Source: Bacteroidota bacterium
GTDB lineage: Bacteria > Bacteroidota > Bacteroidia > Chitinophagales > Chitinophagaceae
Reading direction: 5' to 3'
NCBI GenBank assembly: GCA_030706735.1
Contig: JAUZNZ010000005.1
Coordinates: 1 to 64,000 of the forward strand
DNA length: 64,000 nucleotides
Of the stretch, positions 46,892-54,806 are shown in pieces; positions within the stretch are counted from its first letter, which is position 1, and each line of letters opens with the position of its first letter. Under the pieces are notes generated by a model. That model saw only the letters and a program-made list of their open reading frames with translations, had not been told where the DNA came from and did no database searches. The translations under genes were made by a program, and so were the position numbers.

Positions 46892-46899
46892 TAGTTTTG
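46892..46899 (+). promoter_or_regulatory. -7 element TAGTTTTG upstream of nagB
   Basis: TAGTTTTG matches TAnnTTTG exactly. It lies 30 bases before the ATG at 46930 and supports that start. No matching -33 TTG is seen at the usual spacing. Confidence 0.5.
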
Positions 46900-46929
46900 C
46901 AGCAATTTCAGAACAGCAAAATTCGAAAT

Positions 46930-48837
46930 ATGAGCATGGTCGATTCGTTGGAGAAGATACCGGTCAAGATATTCAATTCCCTGGACGAAGGATCCCGGTT
47001 TGCCGGGAAGGAGATTGCGAACCTGATCCGCGAGCGGAACGCCAAAAGGGAAAAGACGGTGCTTGGCCTGGCGACGGGCTCGACCCCCAAGTCCCTCTAT
47101 GTGGAACTGGTGCGGCTGCACCGGGAAGAGGGCCTCAGCTTCCGGAACGTGGTTACTTTCAACCTCGACGAGTATTATCCCATCGACAACGACGCGTTGC
47201 AAAGCTATAACCGCTTCATGAAGGAGCAGCTGTTCGACAGGATCGACATCGATCCGGCGAACTGTCATATTCCAAATGGCGAATGGAAGAAGGAAGACAT
47301 TAAGAAACATTGCATCGCCTATGAGAAGATGATCGAGGAGGCGGGCGGCATCGACCTGCAGATCCTCGGCATCGGGAACAACGGGCATATCGGATTCAAT
47401 GAGCCAGGGAGCAGCCTGTATTCCAGGACGCGTCTGATCCCGCTGGACAATTCCACGCGGATCGCCAACTCCCATGAATTTCAGAATATCTCCAAGGTAC
47501 CCAGGCTGGCGATCACGATGGGCATCAGTACGATCATGCGGGCCAAGCGCATTCTCCTCATGGCCTGGGGCCAGATCAAGGCGCCCGTCATTCAAAAAGC
47601 GGTGGAGGGCAATCTCACGGAGCAGATCCCCGCCTCTCTCCTGCAGCAGCATCCAGACTGCCTGTTCGTGACCGACCAAATGGCGGCTTCCGACCTGACA
47701 CGGTTCAAATCCCCCTGGCTGACCGGGGAATGCGAATGGACGCCCCAGATGATCCGGAAAGCGGTAGTCAATATGGCATTGAAATTGGGCAAGCCGATCC
47801 TGAGCCTCACCAACAGCGATTACAATGACAACTCGCTGAGCGATTTGCTGGTCGAGAAAGGAGATGCGTATGAGATCAATTTGCAGGTTTTCTATCTGTT
47901 GCGCGACAGCATAACGGGATGGCCCGGGGGAAAGCCCGACGTGGACAATCCGGCCCACGCCGAACGCTCCAAGCCTTATCCGAAGCGAGTGTTGATCTTC
48001 TCGCCGCATCCGGACGACGATATCATTTCCATGGGGGGCAGTTTTATGCGACTGCATGACCAGGGCCATGAGGTGCATGTCGCCTATCAAACCTCCGGTA
48101 ATATTGCGGTGACGGATGAATTCGTCACCCGATTCCTTGATTTTGCCGTCGGGTTCGAGGTATTGGCCGGCATCGACAATAAGAAATCTTCGCAAATCCT
48201 GCAGAATGCCACACGGTTCCTGAACAATAAGAAGGCAAGCGACATCGATACGCCGGAGATCCGGAGCATCAAGGGGTTGATCCGGCGCTGCGAAGCAAGG
48301 GCCACCTGTCATTATGTGGGCATCAAGGATCAGCAGATCCATTTTATGAACCTGCCGTTCTATGAGACCGGTACGATCGAAAAGCGGCCGATGGGCGAAG
48401 AGGATATCCGGCTTACGATGGAGCTGTTGCGGAAGGTGCAGCCTCACCAGGTCTATTGTGCGGGGGATCTTGCCGACCCGCATGGGACGCATAAGGTCTG
48501 CCTGGATATCGTATTCGAATCCCTGCGCAGGTTGAAGGCAGCGGGCGACCCCTGGGTCAAGGATTGCTGGGTATGGCTCTACAAAGGTGCCTGGCAGGAA
48601 TGGGATATCAGCGAGATTGAAATGGCGATCCCCATGAGCCCGGACCAGGTCATGAAAAAGCGCTTCGGTATCTTCATTCATCAATCTCAAAAGGACATGG
48701 TGCCTTTTCAGGGTAGCGATAGCCGTGAGTTCTGGCAGCGCGCGGAGGATCGGAATGCCGCCACGGCCAACCTATATGCCCAACTTGGGCTTACCAAATA
48801 TGCCGCCATGGAGGCTTTCGTCCGCTGGCATTATTGA
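46930..48837 (+). CDS. nagB: Glucosamine-6-phosphate deaminase fused to a LmbE/PIG-L-type deacetylase domain
   Basis: The 635-residue product has an N-terminal NagB domain (about 10-270) with GLATGSTPKSLYVELV, FNLDEYYPI and GIGNNGHIGFNEPGS, which converts glucosamine-6-phosphate to fructose-6-phosphate and ammonia. A C-terminal PIG-L/LmbE domain starts near 350 and shows the zinc-binding motif IFSPHPDDDIISMGG. This two-domain form is known in Bacteroidota, though the second activity is not well defined. It is downstream of the ECF sigma gene and fits use of GlcNAc freed by the GH20 enzyme and glycosylasparaginase. Start at ATG 46930 is supported by the upstream -7 box. Confidence 0.94.
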   Translation: MSMVDSLEKIPVKIFNSLDEGSRFAGKEIANLIRERNAKREKTVLGLATGSTPKSLYVELVRLHREEGLSFRNVVTFNLDEYYPIDNDALQSYNRFMKEQLFDRIDIDPANCHIPNGEWKKEDIKKHCIAYEKMIEEAGGIDLQILGIGNNGHIGFNEPGSSLYSRTRLIPLDNSTRIANSHEFQNISKVPRLAITMGISTIMRAKRILLMAWGQIKAPVIQKAVEGNLTEQIPASLLQQHPDCLFVTDQMAASDLTRFKSPWLTGECEWTPQMIRKAVVNMALKLGKPILSLTNSDYNDNSLSDLLVEKGDAYEINLQVFYLLRDSITGWPGGKPDVDNPAHAERSKPYPKRVLIFSPHPDDDIISMGGSFMRLHDQGHEVHVAYQTSGNIAVTDEFVTRFLDFAVGFEVLAGIDNKKSSQILQNATRFLNNKKASDIDTPEIRSIKGLIRRCEARATCHYVGIKDQQIHFMNLPFYETGTIEKRPMGEEDIRLTMELLRKVQPHQVYCAGDLADPHGTHKVCLDIVFESLRRLKAAGDPWVKDCWVWLYKGAWQEWDISEIEMAIPMSPDQVMKKRFGIFIHQSQKDMVPFQGSDSREFWQRAEDRNAATANLYAQLGLTKYAAMEAFVRWHY

Positions 48838-48879
48838 TTTTCCCGATAAAGGGCGTAATTTTAGCGTTTGTAACGTAAT

Positions 48880-49563
48880 ATGCCTCAATCCACTTATATC
48901 ACTTTACGGCAGGAATGGGCAACGGCCTGGCAGTCTCCGCGATTCCGCTGGATGATGAGATTGGGCGCGTCGCTCACCATCATTATGTTGTCGCTATTCC
49001 CGTTGTTCTTCCAGATTATCGAGAAGAGGGACGGTATTGTCGTCAATGACCGGTTGCTGGATATCCTGCCTCCGCATAATGTTTCGATGGGCATCCTGCT
49101 GATCGTGTGGTCGATGGGGGCATTAATGCTGGTCAGGTGCATCCGGTCGCCGGAGCTGTTGATGACCTTCATCTGGAGTTATGTCGCCGTGAACCTTTGC
49201 CGGGTGCTCACGATCACCCTGGTGCCCCTGGATCCGCCCGCCAACCTGATCGTGCTCGCGGACCCCATGTCAAATGCCTTTTATGGGGCCAAGTTCGTGA
49301 CCAAGGACCTGTTCTTTTCCGGTCATACGTCGGCGGTATTCCTAATCTTTCTTTGCCTGCCCGGTCGGACCGATAAGGCCATTGCGCTGACGGCGTCCGT
49401 GCTGGTTGGCATTCTGGTGCTGGTACAGCATATACACTATACCATGGATGTAGTGGCCGCGCCCCTTTTTACCTGGCTCCTCTTTGTCCTGATGCAGCGG
49501 GTATTGCAGCGATATGGGGTGATCGGCGCGGGGCGAGTGGTAGGTGCCGAGGCCGACAGATAA
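48880..49563 (+). CDS. PAP2-related membrane protein (sphingomyelin-synthase-like PAP2_C type)
   Basis: This 227-residue membrane protein has about six hydrophobic segments. The C-terminal half carries the two phosphatase-superfamily motifs: DLFFSGHTSAVF near 145-156 (catalytic His) and HYTMDVVAAPLFTW near 187-200 (His/Asp). This matches the PAP2_C family that includes sphingomyelin synthases and related phosphotransferases. It may transfer or remove a phospho-headgroup in lipid metabolism. Bacteroidota of this type make sphingolipids, which would fit, but the reaction is inferred. Confidence 0.85.
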   Translation: MPQSTYITLRQEWATAWQSPRFRWMMRLGASLTIIMLSLFPLFFQIIEKRDGIVVNDRLLDILPPHNVSMGILLIVWSMGALMLVRCIRSPELLMTFIWSYVAVNLCRVLTITLVPLDPPANLIVLADPMSNAFYGAKFVTKDLFFSGHTSAVFLIFLCLPGRTDKAIALTASVLVGILVLVQHIHYTMDVVAAPLFTWLLFVLMQRVLQRYGVIGAGRVVGAEADR

Positions 49564-49606
49564 GCGGCCCCGGACGATGGCGATAGGCTCCCGGCCGGCG
49601 GGCGGG

Positions 49607-50710
49607 CTAGAAGGCCTCCCCCAATTGCAGGTAAAATCCCCCCAGGAACTTTGGGTTGATACCATAATCGAGGCGAAGGTTGAGCCTTTCCGATTGGTTC
49701 AAGGCCAGGCGAATGCCACCGCCGAAGGTATATTTCAGGTGATCGAAGTTGATCTTTGACAGGTTGGAGCCCACATTGCCGATATCTCCGAAACCCACCA
49801 GGCCGAATCGCCAGAACACCGGAATGCGGTATTCGGCCTGGAGGACGCCCATGTCCTTATCGCGGAAGCGACCCTGATAGTACCCCCTCATGCTGGAAGA
49901 ACCACCCAGAGAGGCCAGACTTCGCAAGGGCGTTTCTCCGGCGTTGAAGAAGCCATACGCCTGCAGCGCCAATACCTGCCCGCCTTCGACGCGAATAAAT
50001 TGACGCAGATCAAGAACAAAATTAGTATATTGATAATCAGAACCCAATAAAGGGTTAAAGTGGGCGAAATAAAACTGCATCATCGTACCACGATCGGGGG
50101 CAAACGCGTTATTACGGGAGTCGTATGTGAAACTGAGACCGAGGCCGGAGACGTGATAACCATGCCGTCCGGACACGTTTTCCTTGTCAAACAGTCCACC
50201 GGCCGTGAATTCCGTATCGAATACCCGCTGGAATTGGTAGACAAGACCTAAAAAAAGATTGCGGCCGATAAGGCTTTGGGGATGCAAGTAGACATAATAC
50301 TGTTTATATTTATAGGGCTCTCTGCTGCTGTCCGGTGCGGTATTGCCCAATCCCCAGAACTTATCCGGAAAAGAGCTATAGGACAACTGCTGGTTAATAA
50401 TGAACCGTTCCCCCGGAAAATAGATGGAACCATTTAGTGCCACGACAAACTGGCTCTTCGTCGTATAGAGGGCCAGGGCCTGCAGATTCGAGGTTCGGGT
50501 GGCCGTATCATGGATCTTTAAATGAAAGGTAGATGAGCCGGCGCCGCCGAAGGACCAGCCCGTTTCAATGGACCGGGCAATGATTGGCAGTATGAGAACA
50601 TGCCTTATCTTTGCCGGGTGATCGTTTTGACCAAAGAGGTGCGAATGGCAGAGCAACAGGCAAGATAACCATGGGAGGCGACGAAAGGGTGTTTTTCGGA
50701 GCGAACACAC
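49607..50710 (-). CDS. Omp85/BamA-type outer-membrane protein (surface antigen family)
   Basis: This 367-residue protein has a signal peptide ending at LFGQ (about residue 27) and a beta-barrel pattern throughout. The typical C-terminal Omp85 segment is visible: GGSSSMRGYYQGRFRDKDMG near 270 (the conserved G-x-RGY loop motif) and ending with FGGGIRLALN...LGEAF. No POTRA domains are present, so it is a short, barrel-only member (such as those near patatin-like or metallophosphatase proteins). It may place or export a partner protein or lipid. It stands alone, convergent with the PAP2-related gene. Confidence 0.88.
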   Translation of the reverse strand: MCSLRKTPFRRLPWLSCLLLCHSHLFGQNDHPAKIRHVLILPIIARSIETGWSFGGAGSSTFHLKIHDTATRTSNLQALALYTTKSQFVVALNGSIYFPGERFIINQQLSYSSFPDKFWGLGNTAPDSSREPYKYKQYYVYLHPQSLIGRNLFLGLVYQFQRVFDTEFTAGGLFDKENVSGRHGYHVSGLGLSFTYDSRNNAFAPDRGTMMQFYFAHFNPLLGSDYQYTNFVLDLRQFIRVEGGQVLALQAYGFFNAGETPLRSLASLGGSSSMRGYYQGRFRDKDMGVLQAEYRIPVFWRFGLVGFGDIGNVGSNLSKINFDHLKYTFGGGIRLALNQSERLNLRLDYGINPKFLGGFYLQLGEAF

Positions 50711-50903
50711 AGGGAATCTAGTAATTATATTATTTGCGTTTAGGGAGATTATAGAAGCAAATTAACGCGGAAAATCTAATTTCCTTACATTTGGAAGATT
50801 AATCAAGAATTCACAATTTGTTAAAATCTAATTCATCTACTATTTTTAGAGGCTCTGGAGCGGAAAGGAAGGCCCTTCCCTTTCTTAAATAAAAGCTAGC
50901 ATT

Positions 50904-51719
50904 ATGAAAAAACTTGAATGCCCCGAATTCATTTTAGGAGAGAAGCTGACAGAAGAGCAATTTGAGTATTTCGACAAGAATGGCGTTATATTATTCAGGA
51001 ACTTCCTTAACCCCGAGACAGTAGAATTATTCAAGCAGGAACTCAATCGTATTGAGAAACAATGGCTTGCCGAAGGCCGGGAAAAAGTGAACGGGATACC
51101 CCTCAAGTTTGGGAAGGACCAGGACGGGAACAAGATGATCCAGCGGATGTGTTTTCTCTCCCTGAACAGCGACATGTTCCATGAATTCCTGCAGGAGCCT
51201 CGTCTGAGGGCCTTGCTTGGGTTGCTTTACCCTTACGAGGGTCGGATCGCGGAGAACGAGAAAGACGGCCTGATCCTGAACCACTATGTCCGGATGCCGG
51301 AAAGTTCGTTCACCCAGATGGGCTGGCATACGGATAGTCCGCGCGACCTCTTCCTTGGCCAGAAGATCATGCCCATGCTGAATGTCGGCATCCATCTCGA
51401 CGACACTCCATTTGACAATGGGGGGTTACGGGTATTGCCGGGTACGCATAAGCAAAATATGCTCAAGTTGTTATTTGGCAAGAAGTACTTCATCGACAAT
51501 AATCCGGATCGCCGTGAGATCGGCTTCGACGTGAATGCCGGCGATCTGACGGTGCATGACGGCCGCATCTGGCATCGCGCCCAGCAGTCCCCATTATATG
51601 GCGAGGCCAGCCGCCGCCGGGTGATGTATGTGCCGATCATTACCGGGAAATACATGCCCAAGCACGACAAGAGCAAGACCCCCTTCTACCATCGTTTTGC
51701 CTCCAAAGTGCAGAATTAA
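50904..51719 (+). CDS. Phytanoyl-CoA dioxygenase (PhyH)-family non-haem iron oxygenase
   Basis: This 271-residue enzyme of the Fe(II)/2-oxoglutarate group has the iron-binding HxD in GWHTDSPRDLF (His142, Asp144) and the distal His224 in GRIWHRAQQSP. A basic residue stretch ASRRRVMYVP follows and should bind 2-oxoglutarate. It hydroxylates an unknown organic substrate. The upstream region is AT-rich with no clear match to the -33/-7 promoter. A perfect hairpin and T-run follow the gene. Confidence 0.9.
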   Translation: MKKLECPEFILGEKLTEEQFEYFDKNGVILFRNFLNPETVELFKQELNRIEKQWLAEGREKVNGIPLKFGKDQDGNKMIQRMCFLSLNSDMFHEFLQEPRLRALLGLLYPYEGRIAENEKDGLILNHYVRMPESSFTQMGWHTDSPRDLFLGQKIMPMLNVGIHLDDTPFDNGGLRVLPGTHKQNMLKLLFGKKYFIDNNPDRREIGFDVNAGDLTVHDGRIWHRAQQSPLYGEASRRRVMYVPIITGKYMPKHDKSKTPFYHRFASKVQN

Positions 51720-51752
51720 CCGCCTCGAAAGACAAACCAGCAACCGATCGAT

Positions 51753-51760
51753 TATATTTG
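51753..51760 (+). promoter_or_regulatory. -7 element TATATTTG before the SDR gene
   Basis: TATATTTG is an exact TAnnTTTG match, 51 bases before the ATG at 51811. It directly precedes a strong terminator hairpin, so a transcript from it would begin with that hairpin. No -33 partner is clear. Confidence 0.4.
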
Positions 51761-51762
51761 TG

Positions 51763-51790
51763 AGGGCCAACTTCGTTGGCCCTCTTTTTT
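51763..51790 (+). terminator. Intrinsic terminator after the PhyH-like gene
   Basis: A perfect 9-bp stem (agggccaac at 51763-51771 and its complement at 51775-51783) with a 3-base loop is followed by C and six T. It should end the PhyH transcript. Because it lies between a -7 box and the next gene, it might also act as an attenuator for that gene. Confidence 0.8.
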
Positions 51791-51810
51791 AAAGCCTAAA
51801 CGGAGAAGCT

Positions 51811-52584
51811 ATGGACTATGCATTGATCACGGGCGCCAGCAAAGGGATCGGCAAGGCCGTCGCCGAAGAACTGGCTCGCCGGAAATTCGGCCTGCTGCTG
51901 GTCGCGCGATCGGAAGACGCATTGAAGCAGACGGCCGGCGAACTGGGCGCCCGTTACGGGGTGGAGGTGGATTGGCTGGCGCTGGATCTGTCCACCGCCG
52001 ATGCGGCGCAAAAAGTATACGATTGGTGTATGGCGAAAGGATATGCCGTTCAGGCATTGGTCAACAATGCCGGATATGGGTTGAGCGGCCCCTTCGAAAA
52101 ATACAGTCTGGAGGAGCATGCGAATATGATGCAGTTGAACATGGGCACCCTGGTGGGACTGACACGATTATTCCTGCCGGCGATGCGGAATCAATCGCGG
52201 GCGTATATTATGAACATTGCGAGTTCCGCCGCTTACCAGGCCGTGCCCCTGCTCAGCCTTTATGCCGCGACGAAATCCTTTGTCCTGTCCTTTAGCCGCG
52301 GACTGCACCAGGAACTGCGCTCCGGCACGGTCTCGGTGACCTGTATCAGTCCGGGCGCCACGGATACCGATTTCCCCAATCGTGCACAGCTGGGAGAGAA
52401 AGGGATGAAGACTGCCGAAAAATTCAATATGACCCCTTCCGCGGTGGCGTCTCTGGCCGTGCGGGCGATGTTGGCGGGGCGGAGTGAGGTTGTCGTAGGC
52501 CTGGTGAATAAAGTGGGCGCGCTGATGGCGTGGCTGCTGCCTAAGAGCCTGGTGGAAAGGACGGCTATGAAGATTTATGAATGA
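51811..52584 (+). CDS. Short-chain dehydrogenase/reductase
   Basis: This 257-residue NAD(P)-dependent oxidoreductase has the cofactor motif ITGASKGIGKAVAEEL (about 6-21), NNAGYGLSG near 85-93 and the catalytic set Ser138/139, Tyr151 and Lys155 in SLYAATKSF. A conserved SPGATDTDF follows. The Arg33 region (VARSEDALK) suggests preference for NADP. Substrate is unknown. The gene is the last before the tRNA-Arg locus. Confidence 0.93.
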   Translation: MDYALITGASKGIGKAVAEELARRKFGLLLVARSEDALKQTAGELGARYGVEVDWLALDLSTADAAQKVYDWCMAKGYAVQALVNNAGYGLSGPFEKYSLEEHANMMQLNMGTLVGLTRLFLPAMRNQSRAYIMNIASSAAYQAVPLLSLYAATKSFVLSFSRGLHQELRSGTVSVTCISPGATDTDFPNRAQLGEKGMKTAEKFNMTPSAVASLAVRAMLAGRSEVVVGLVNKVGALMAWLLPKSLVERTAMKIYE

Positions 52585-52680
52585 GGGGCGGGTTGAGATG
52601 TCGGGAGGCCGCGCTGATGGCGGGATGACGGGTGAGCGGATAGGCGACGAAGCTCATTTTTTCGATTCTTGATTTTGTTC

Positions 52681-52688
52681 TATATTTG
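52681..52688 (+). promoter_or_regulatory. tRNA-Arg promoter -7 element TATATTTG
   Basis: An exact TAnnTTTG match lies 46 bases upstream of the mature tRNA 5' end. The -33 element is not clear; a T-rich segment precedes it. Confidence 0.55.
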
Positions 52689-52734
52689 CAGCCCCTTAAC
52701 GACTTGTGCGCATTGTTGGCGCACCCATTAAGAA

Positions 52735-52808
52735 GGCCCCGTAGCTCAATTGAATAGAGCATTTGACTACGGATCAAAAGGTTTCAGGTTTGAATCCTGA
52801 CGGGGTCA
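52735..52808 (+). tRNA. tRNA-Arg (anticodon ACG)
   Basis: The 74-base gene folds into a full cloverleaf: acceptor ggccccg/cggggtc (one G-T), D-stem gctc/gagc, anticodon stem tttga/tcaaa with loop ctacgga giving anticodon ACG, and T-stem tcagg/cctga. The discriminator is A, and CCA is not encoded. Its 3' half, from the last base of the 5' anticodon stem onward, is repeated at 62405-62448. The gene therefore remained intact at the left end after an element integrated. Confidence 0.95.
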
Positions 52809-52809
52809 C
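52766..52809 (+). repeat. attL: 44-bp direct repeat within tRNA-Arg
   Basis: This 44-base sequence starts at the anticodon arm and runs one base past the discriminator. It is identical to 62405-62448. The pair defines the ends of an integrated element of about 9.6 kb. Use of the 3' half of a tRNA as the attachment site is classic for tyrosine recombinases. Confidence 0.93.
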
Positions 52810-52818
52810 TGAAAATGA

Positions 52819-52851
52819 GGCACTTAGAATAAAATTTCTAGGTGCTTTTTT
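52819..52851 (+). terminator. Terminator supplied by the element downstream of tRNA-Arg
   Basis: A 10-bp stem with one G-T pair (gcacttagaa at 52820-52829 against ttctaggtgc at 52836-52845) is followed by six T. It lies just inside the element and replaces the original tRNA terminator, which now sits beyond the right att site at 62449. Confidence 0.75.
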
Positions 52852-53176
52852 ATTATTTGCACAAAATGTGCATGCAAATAAATTTCATGCCGCGGTTGTG
52901 ATTAAACCAGGTTAAACCGAGTAAATAACACACTGATACTTTTTTGTCTGAAACTTTACTGAAACAATAAGAAGTGAGAAATAATTTTGAGGAGGAAGTT
53001 AAGTAAGGCGCATTATGATGCGGTGAATTGTGCAAACCTTTTGATCAACATGCAAATGGTTGAAAGCCTTACTACCGAACAGTCGCAGTATCTTTTCACT
53101 GCCTCCTTCCCTTTGGCTAAATATTAGGCAGCCAACCTAATTAGCTATCTTCGTACTTATCTAAACAGGCTAGGAT
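52852..53176. other. Intergenic segment inside the element's left end
   Basis: No gene was recognised in these 325 AT-rich bases. A TATCTTCG box at 53146-53153 (one base off TAnnTTTG) lies 23 bases before the ATG of the HNH gene and could be its -7 element. Recombinase arm sites might be expected here, but none was identified. Confidence 0.4.
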
Positions 53177-54322
53177 ATGGTGAGAAATGAATTAATGGCA
53201 GGGCTAAACCCGGCCTATGGATATCCGGAAAAATTCCATCCCCAGGCGGCGGAATTTTTTATGAATTATACCCTTGAGAAAGAACTCGGTTGCCCCAATG
53301 AAAAAATTTCTAATCTCCTGCCTCCCAAGGACCGGATTTGCAGATTCTGCAGTCTGAAATATCCCAGTGTCACATTTCGGAAGGATGCACATATATATTC
53401 AGAATTTCTTGGTAATAAATATCTTTTGTCAGACTTTGAATGTGATAATTGTAATTTGCGATTTGGCACCTACGAGGATCATTTTTCTAAATTTCTTGGC
53501 ATCGCCAGAACTATGCTGTCTGTCAAAGGGAAAGAGAAAATTCCCAAGTTTAAATCTCCTGGAGGGAAGGTAGTCATTGAAAGCGATTTAGGAGAGGGAA
53601 ATCAAACCATCATCCATGCTAAAAGAGCTATTACTTCAGACGAAACCTTTGTATTCGATGCAGAAACAAAAACGACAAAAATCAATTTTACCAAGCATCC
53701 CTATATACCTGTGAAAGCCTATAAGGCTTTGCTTAAAATGGCCCTTTCCTGTATTGACGAAAAAGAATTGTGGGCCTACAAAATGGCGTTTGAGTATCTT
53801 AAAAACGGGAAACATGATAAGGAGTGGATTGGAATGGCCCATGTGTATAGATACGCCATGCCTTACACTTTCTGCTATTTAAAACCGTGCGGCTTCCTTT
53901 ATCGAAAAAGAAATCCATTCAATCCAGCGTACACACACGTCTTTGTTTTAAACGCTTTGAATTCCATCTATCAATTTGTTGTACCCTTTCATGCTTCAGA
54001 CCTTCAGTATGCAAATAAAAAGCCTGGCCTGATTCTACCCTGGGCACCTCCACTTTTTGGGTCGCCCTATCCCTTTTCCATAAACACCATTCGGCAAATG
54101 CAACTAGACTTTTCATCCGCTGATACTGTTAGAAACGACAAGGAGTCGTTGACATTTTCCGGATCTGATGACTCCTACGAAATTGCCCGCATTATCGATA
54201 AGAGGACAGGCCAAATTAGAGAAGAAGCATTTGATGGTTCAAAAATAATTGGAATAGACTTCTTGCGCCAGCCATACGACCCGAAGGACCATGGTCCCAC
54301 AGACCCTTCAACTTTAAGTTAA
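53177..54322 (+). CDS. HNH_5-type endonuclease domain protein
   Basis: The 381-residue protein has, near its N-terminus, a zinc-finger/HNH layout: CRFC (Cys55, Cys58), then FRKDAHIYSEFLGNK (Asp70-Ala-His72), then ECDNCNLRFGTYED (Cys89, Cys92). This order matches the HNH_5 family. Residues 110-381 form a separate region of unknown fold, with beta-rich sequence and a charged end. It probably cuts DNA or RNA as an effector or homing-type function, but the target is unknown. It is the first gene inside attL and is convergent with the ubiquitin-like operon, separated by about 106 bases. Confidence 0.75.
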   Translation: MVRNELMAGLNPAYGYPEKFHPQAAEFFMNYTLEKELGCPNEKISNLLPPKDRICRFCSLKYPSVTFRKDAHIYSEFLGNKYLLSDFECDNCNLRFGTYEDHFSKFLGIARTMLSVKGKEKIPKFKSPGGKVVIESDLGEGNQTIIHAKRAITSDETFVFDAETKTTKINFTKHPYIPVKAYKALLKMALSCIDEKELWAYKMAFEYLKNGKHDKEWIGMAHVYRYAMPYTFCYLKPCGFLYRKRNPFNPAYTHVFVLNALNSIYQFVVPFHASDLQYANKKPGLILPWAPPLFGSPYPFSINTIRQMQLDFSSADTVRNDKESLTFSGSDDSYEIARIIDKRTGQIREEAFDGSKIIGIDFLRQPYDPKDHGPTDPSTLS

Positions 54323-54428
54323 AAGATGACCGAGCTTTAGTAAATCGGATTGGACCAATAAATCTCTATTTAGCAATCAATAATAAGTCCTTCTACACAA
54401 CCAGACTCAAGTGAGCAGACATGGCTTG

Positions 54429-54806
54429 CTACTTCCAACGGCCCTTCTTTTTGGTTTGTCGGGTTGGCTTATGTTTCCCAAAAAATTTAGTTCTCCGCAG
54501 CTCCTCTCGTTTTCTTCCCAGTTTAATTTCCTTGTCACTCCATTTAGAAGATTCGACGACTTCGTTATTTACAATCCAATAGTGCGACCGACAGTCAAAA
54601 TTCCAGTTACCAATCGATGGGCTAAGGGAAACACTTAGCCCGTCAAAGGTCAACTTCCAGTCGGTCGGTGAGATTGGCGTCACGACCTCGTTACCACACC
54701 CGCATGCGCATTTGTGCACCGCCGTTTTATATTTGATGCTGACAAATAGCCACCCATAAGGCACATCGTCTGGGATCGTTTCAACGAATTTATGCTGTAA
54801 TATCAT
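54429..54806 (-). CDS. DUF6527-family protein of the ubiquitin-like operon
   Basis: This 125-residue protein has a cysteine-rich motif CACGCG (Cys33, Cys35, Cys37) and a later DCRSHYWIVN (Cys72, His75), a likely zinc-binding set. The spacing, with LSPSIGNW between, matches the pattern I associate with DUF6527. The C-terminal 40 residues are very basic (KHKPTRQTKKKGRWK end). DUF6527 genes are often found next to E1-like and ubiquitin-like genes, which supports the call. Its start overlaps the end of the E1-like gene by 17 bases. Its role (for example substrate recognition or an E3-like function) is not known. Confidence 0.75.
   Translation of the reverse strand: MILQHKFVETIPDDVPYGWLFVSIKYKTAVHKCACGCGNEVVTPISPTDWKLTFDGLSVSLSPSIGNWNFDCRSHYWIVNNEVVESSKWSDKEIKLGRKREELRRTKFFGKHKPTRQTKKKGRWK

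Noticed and set aside
46891-48690. 599-residue open frame antisense to nagB
   Set aside because: It is a shadow of the NagB-LmbE gene, with no recognisable motif and no promoter or start signal.
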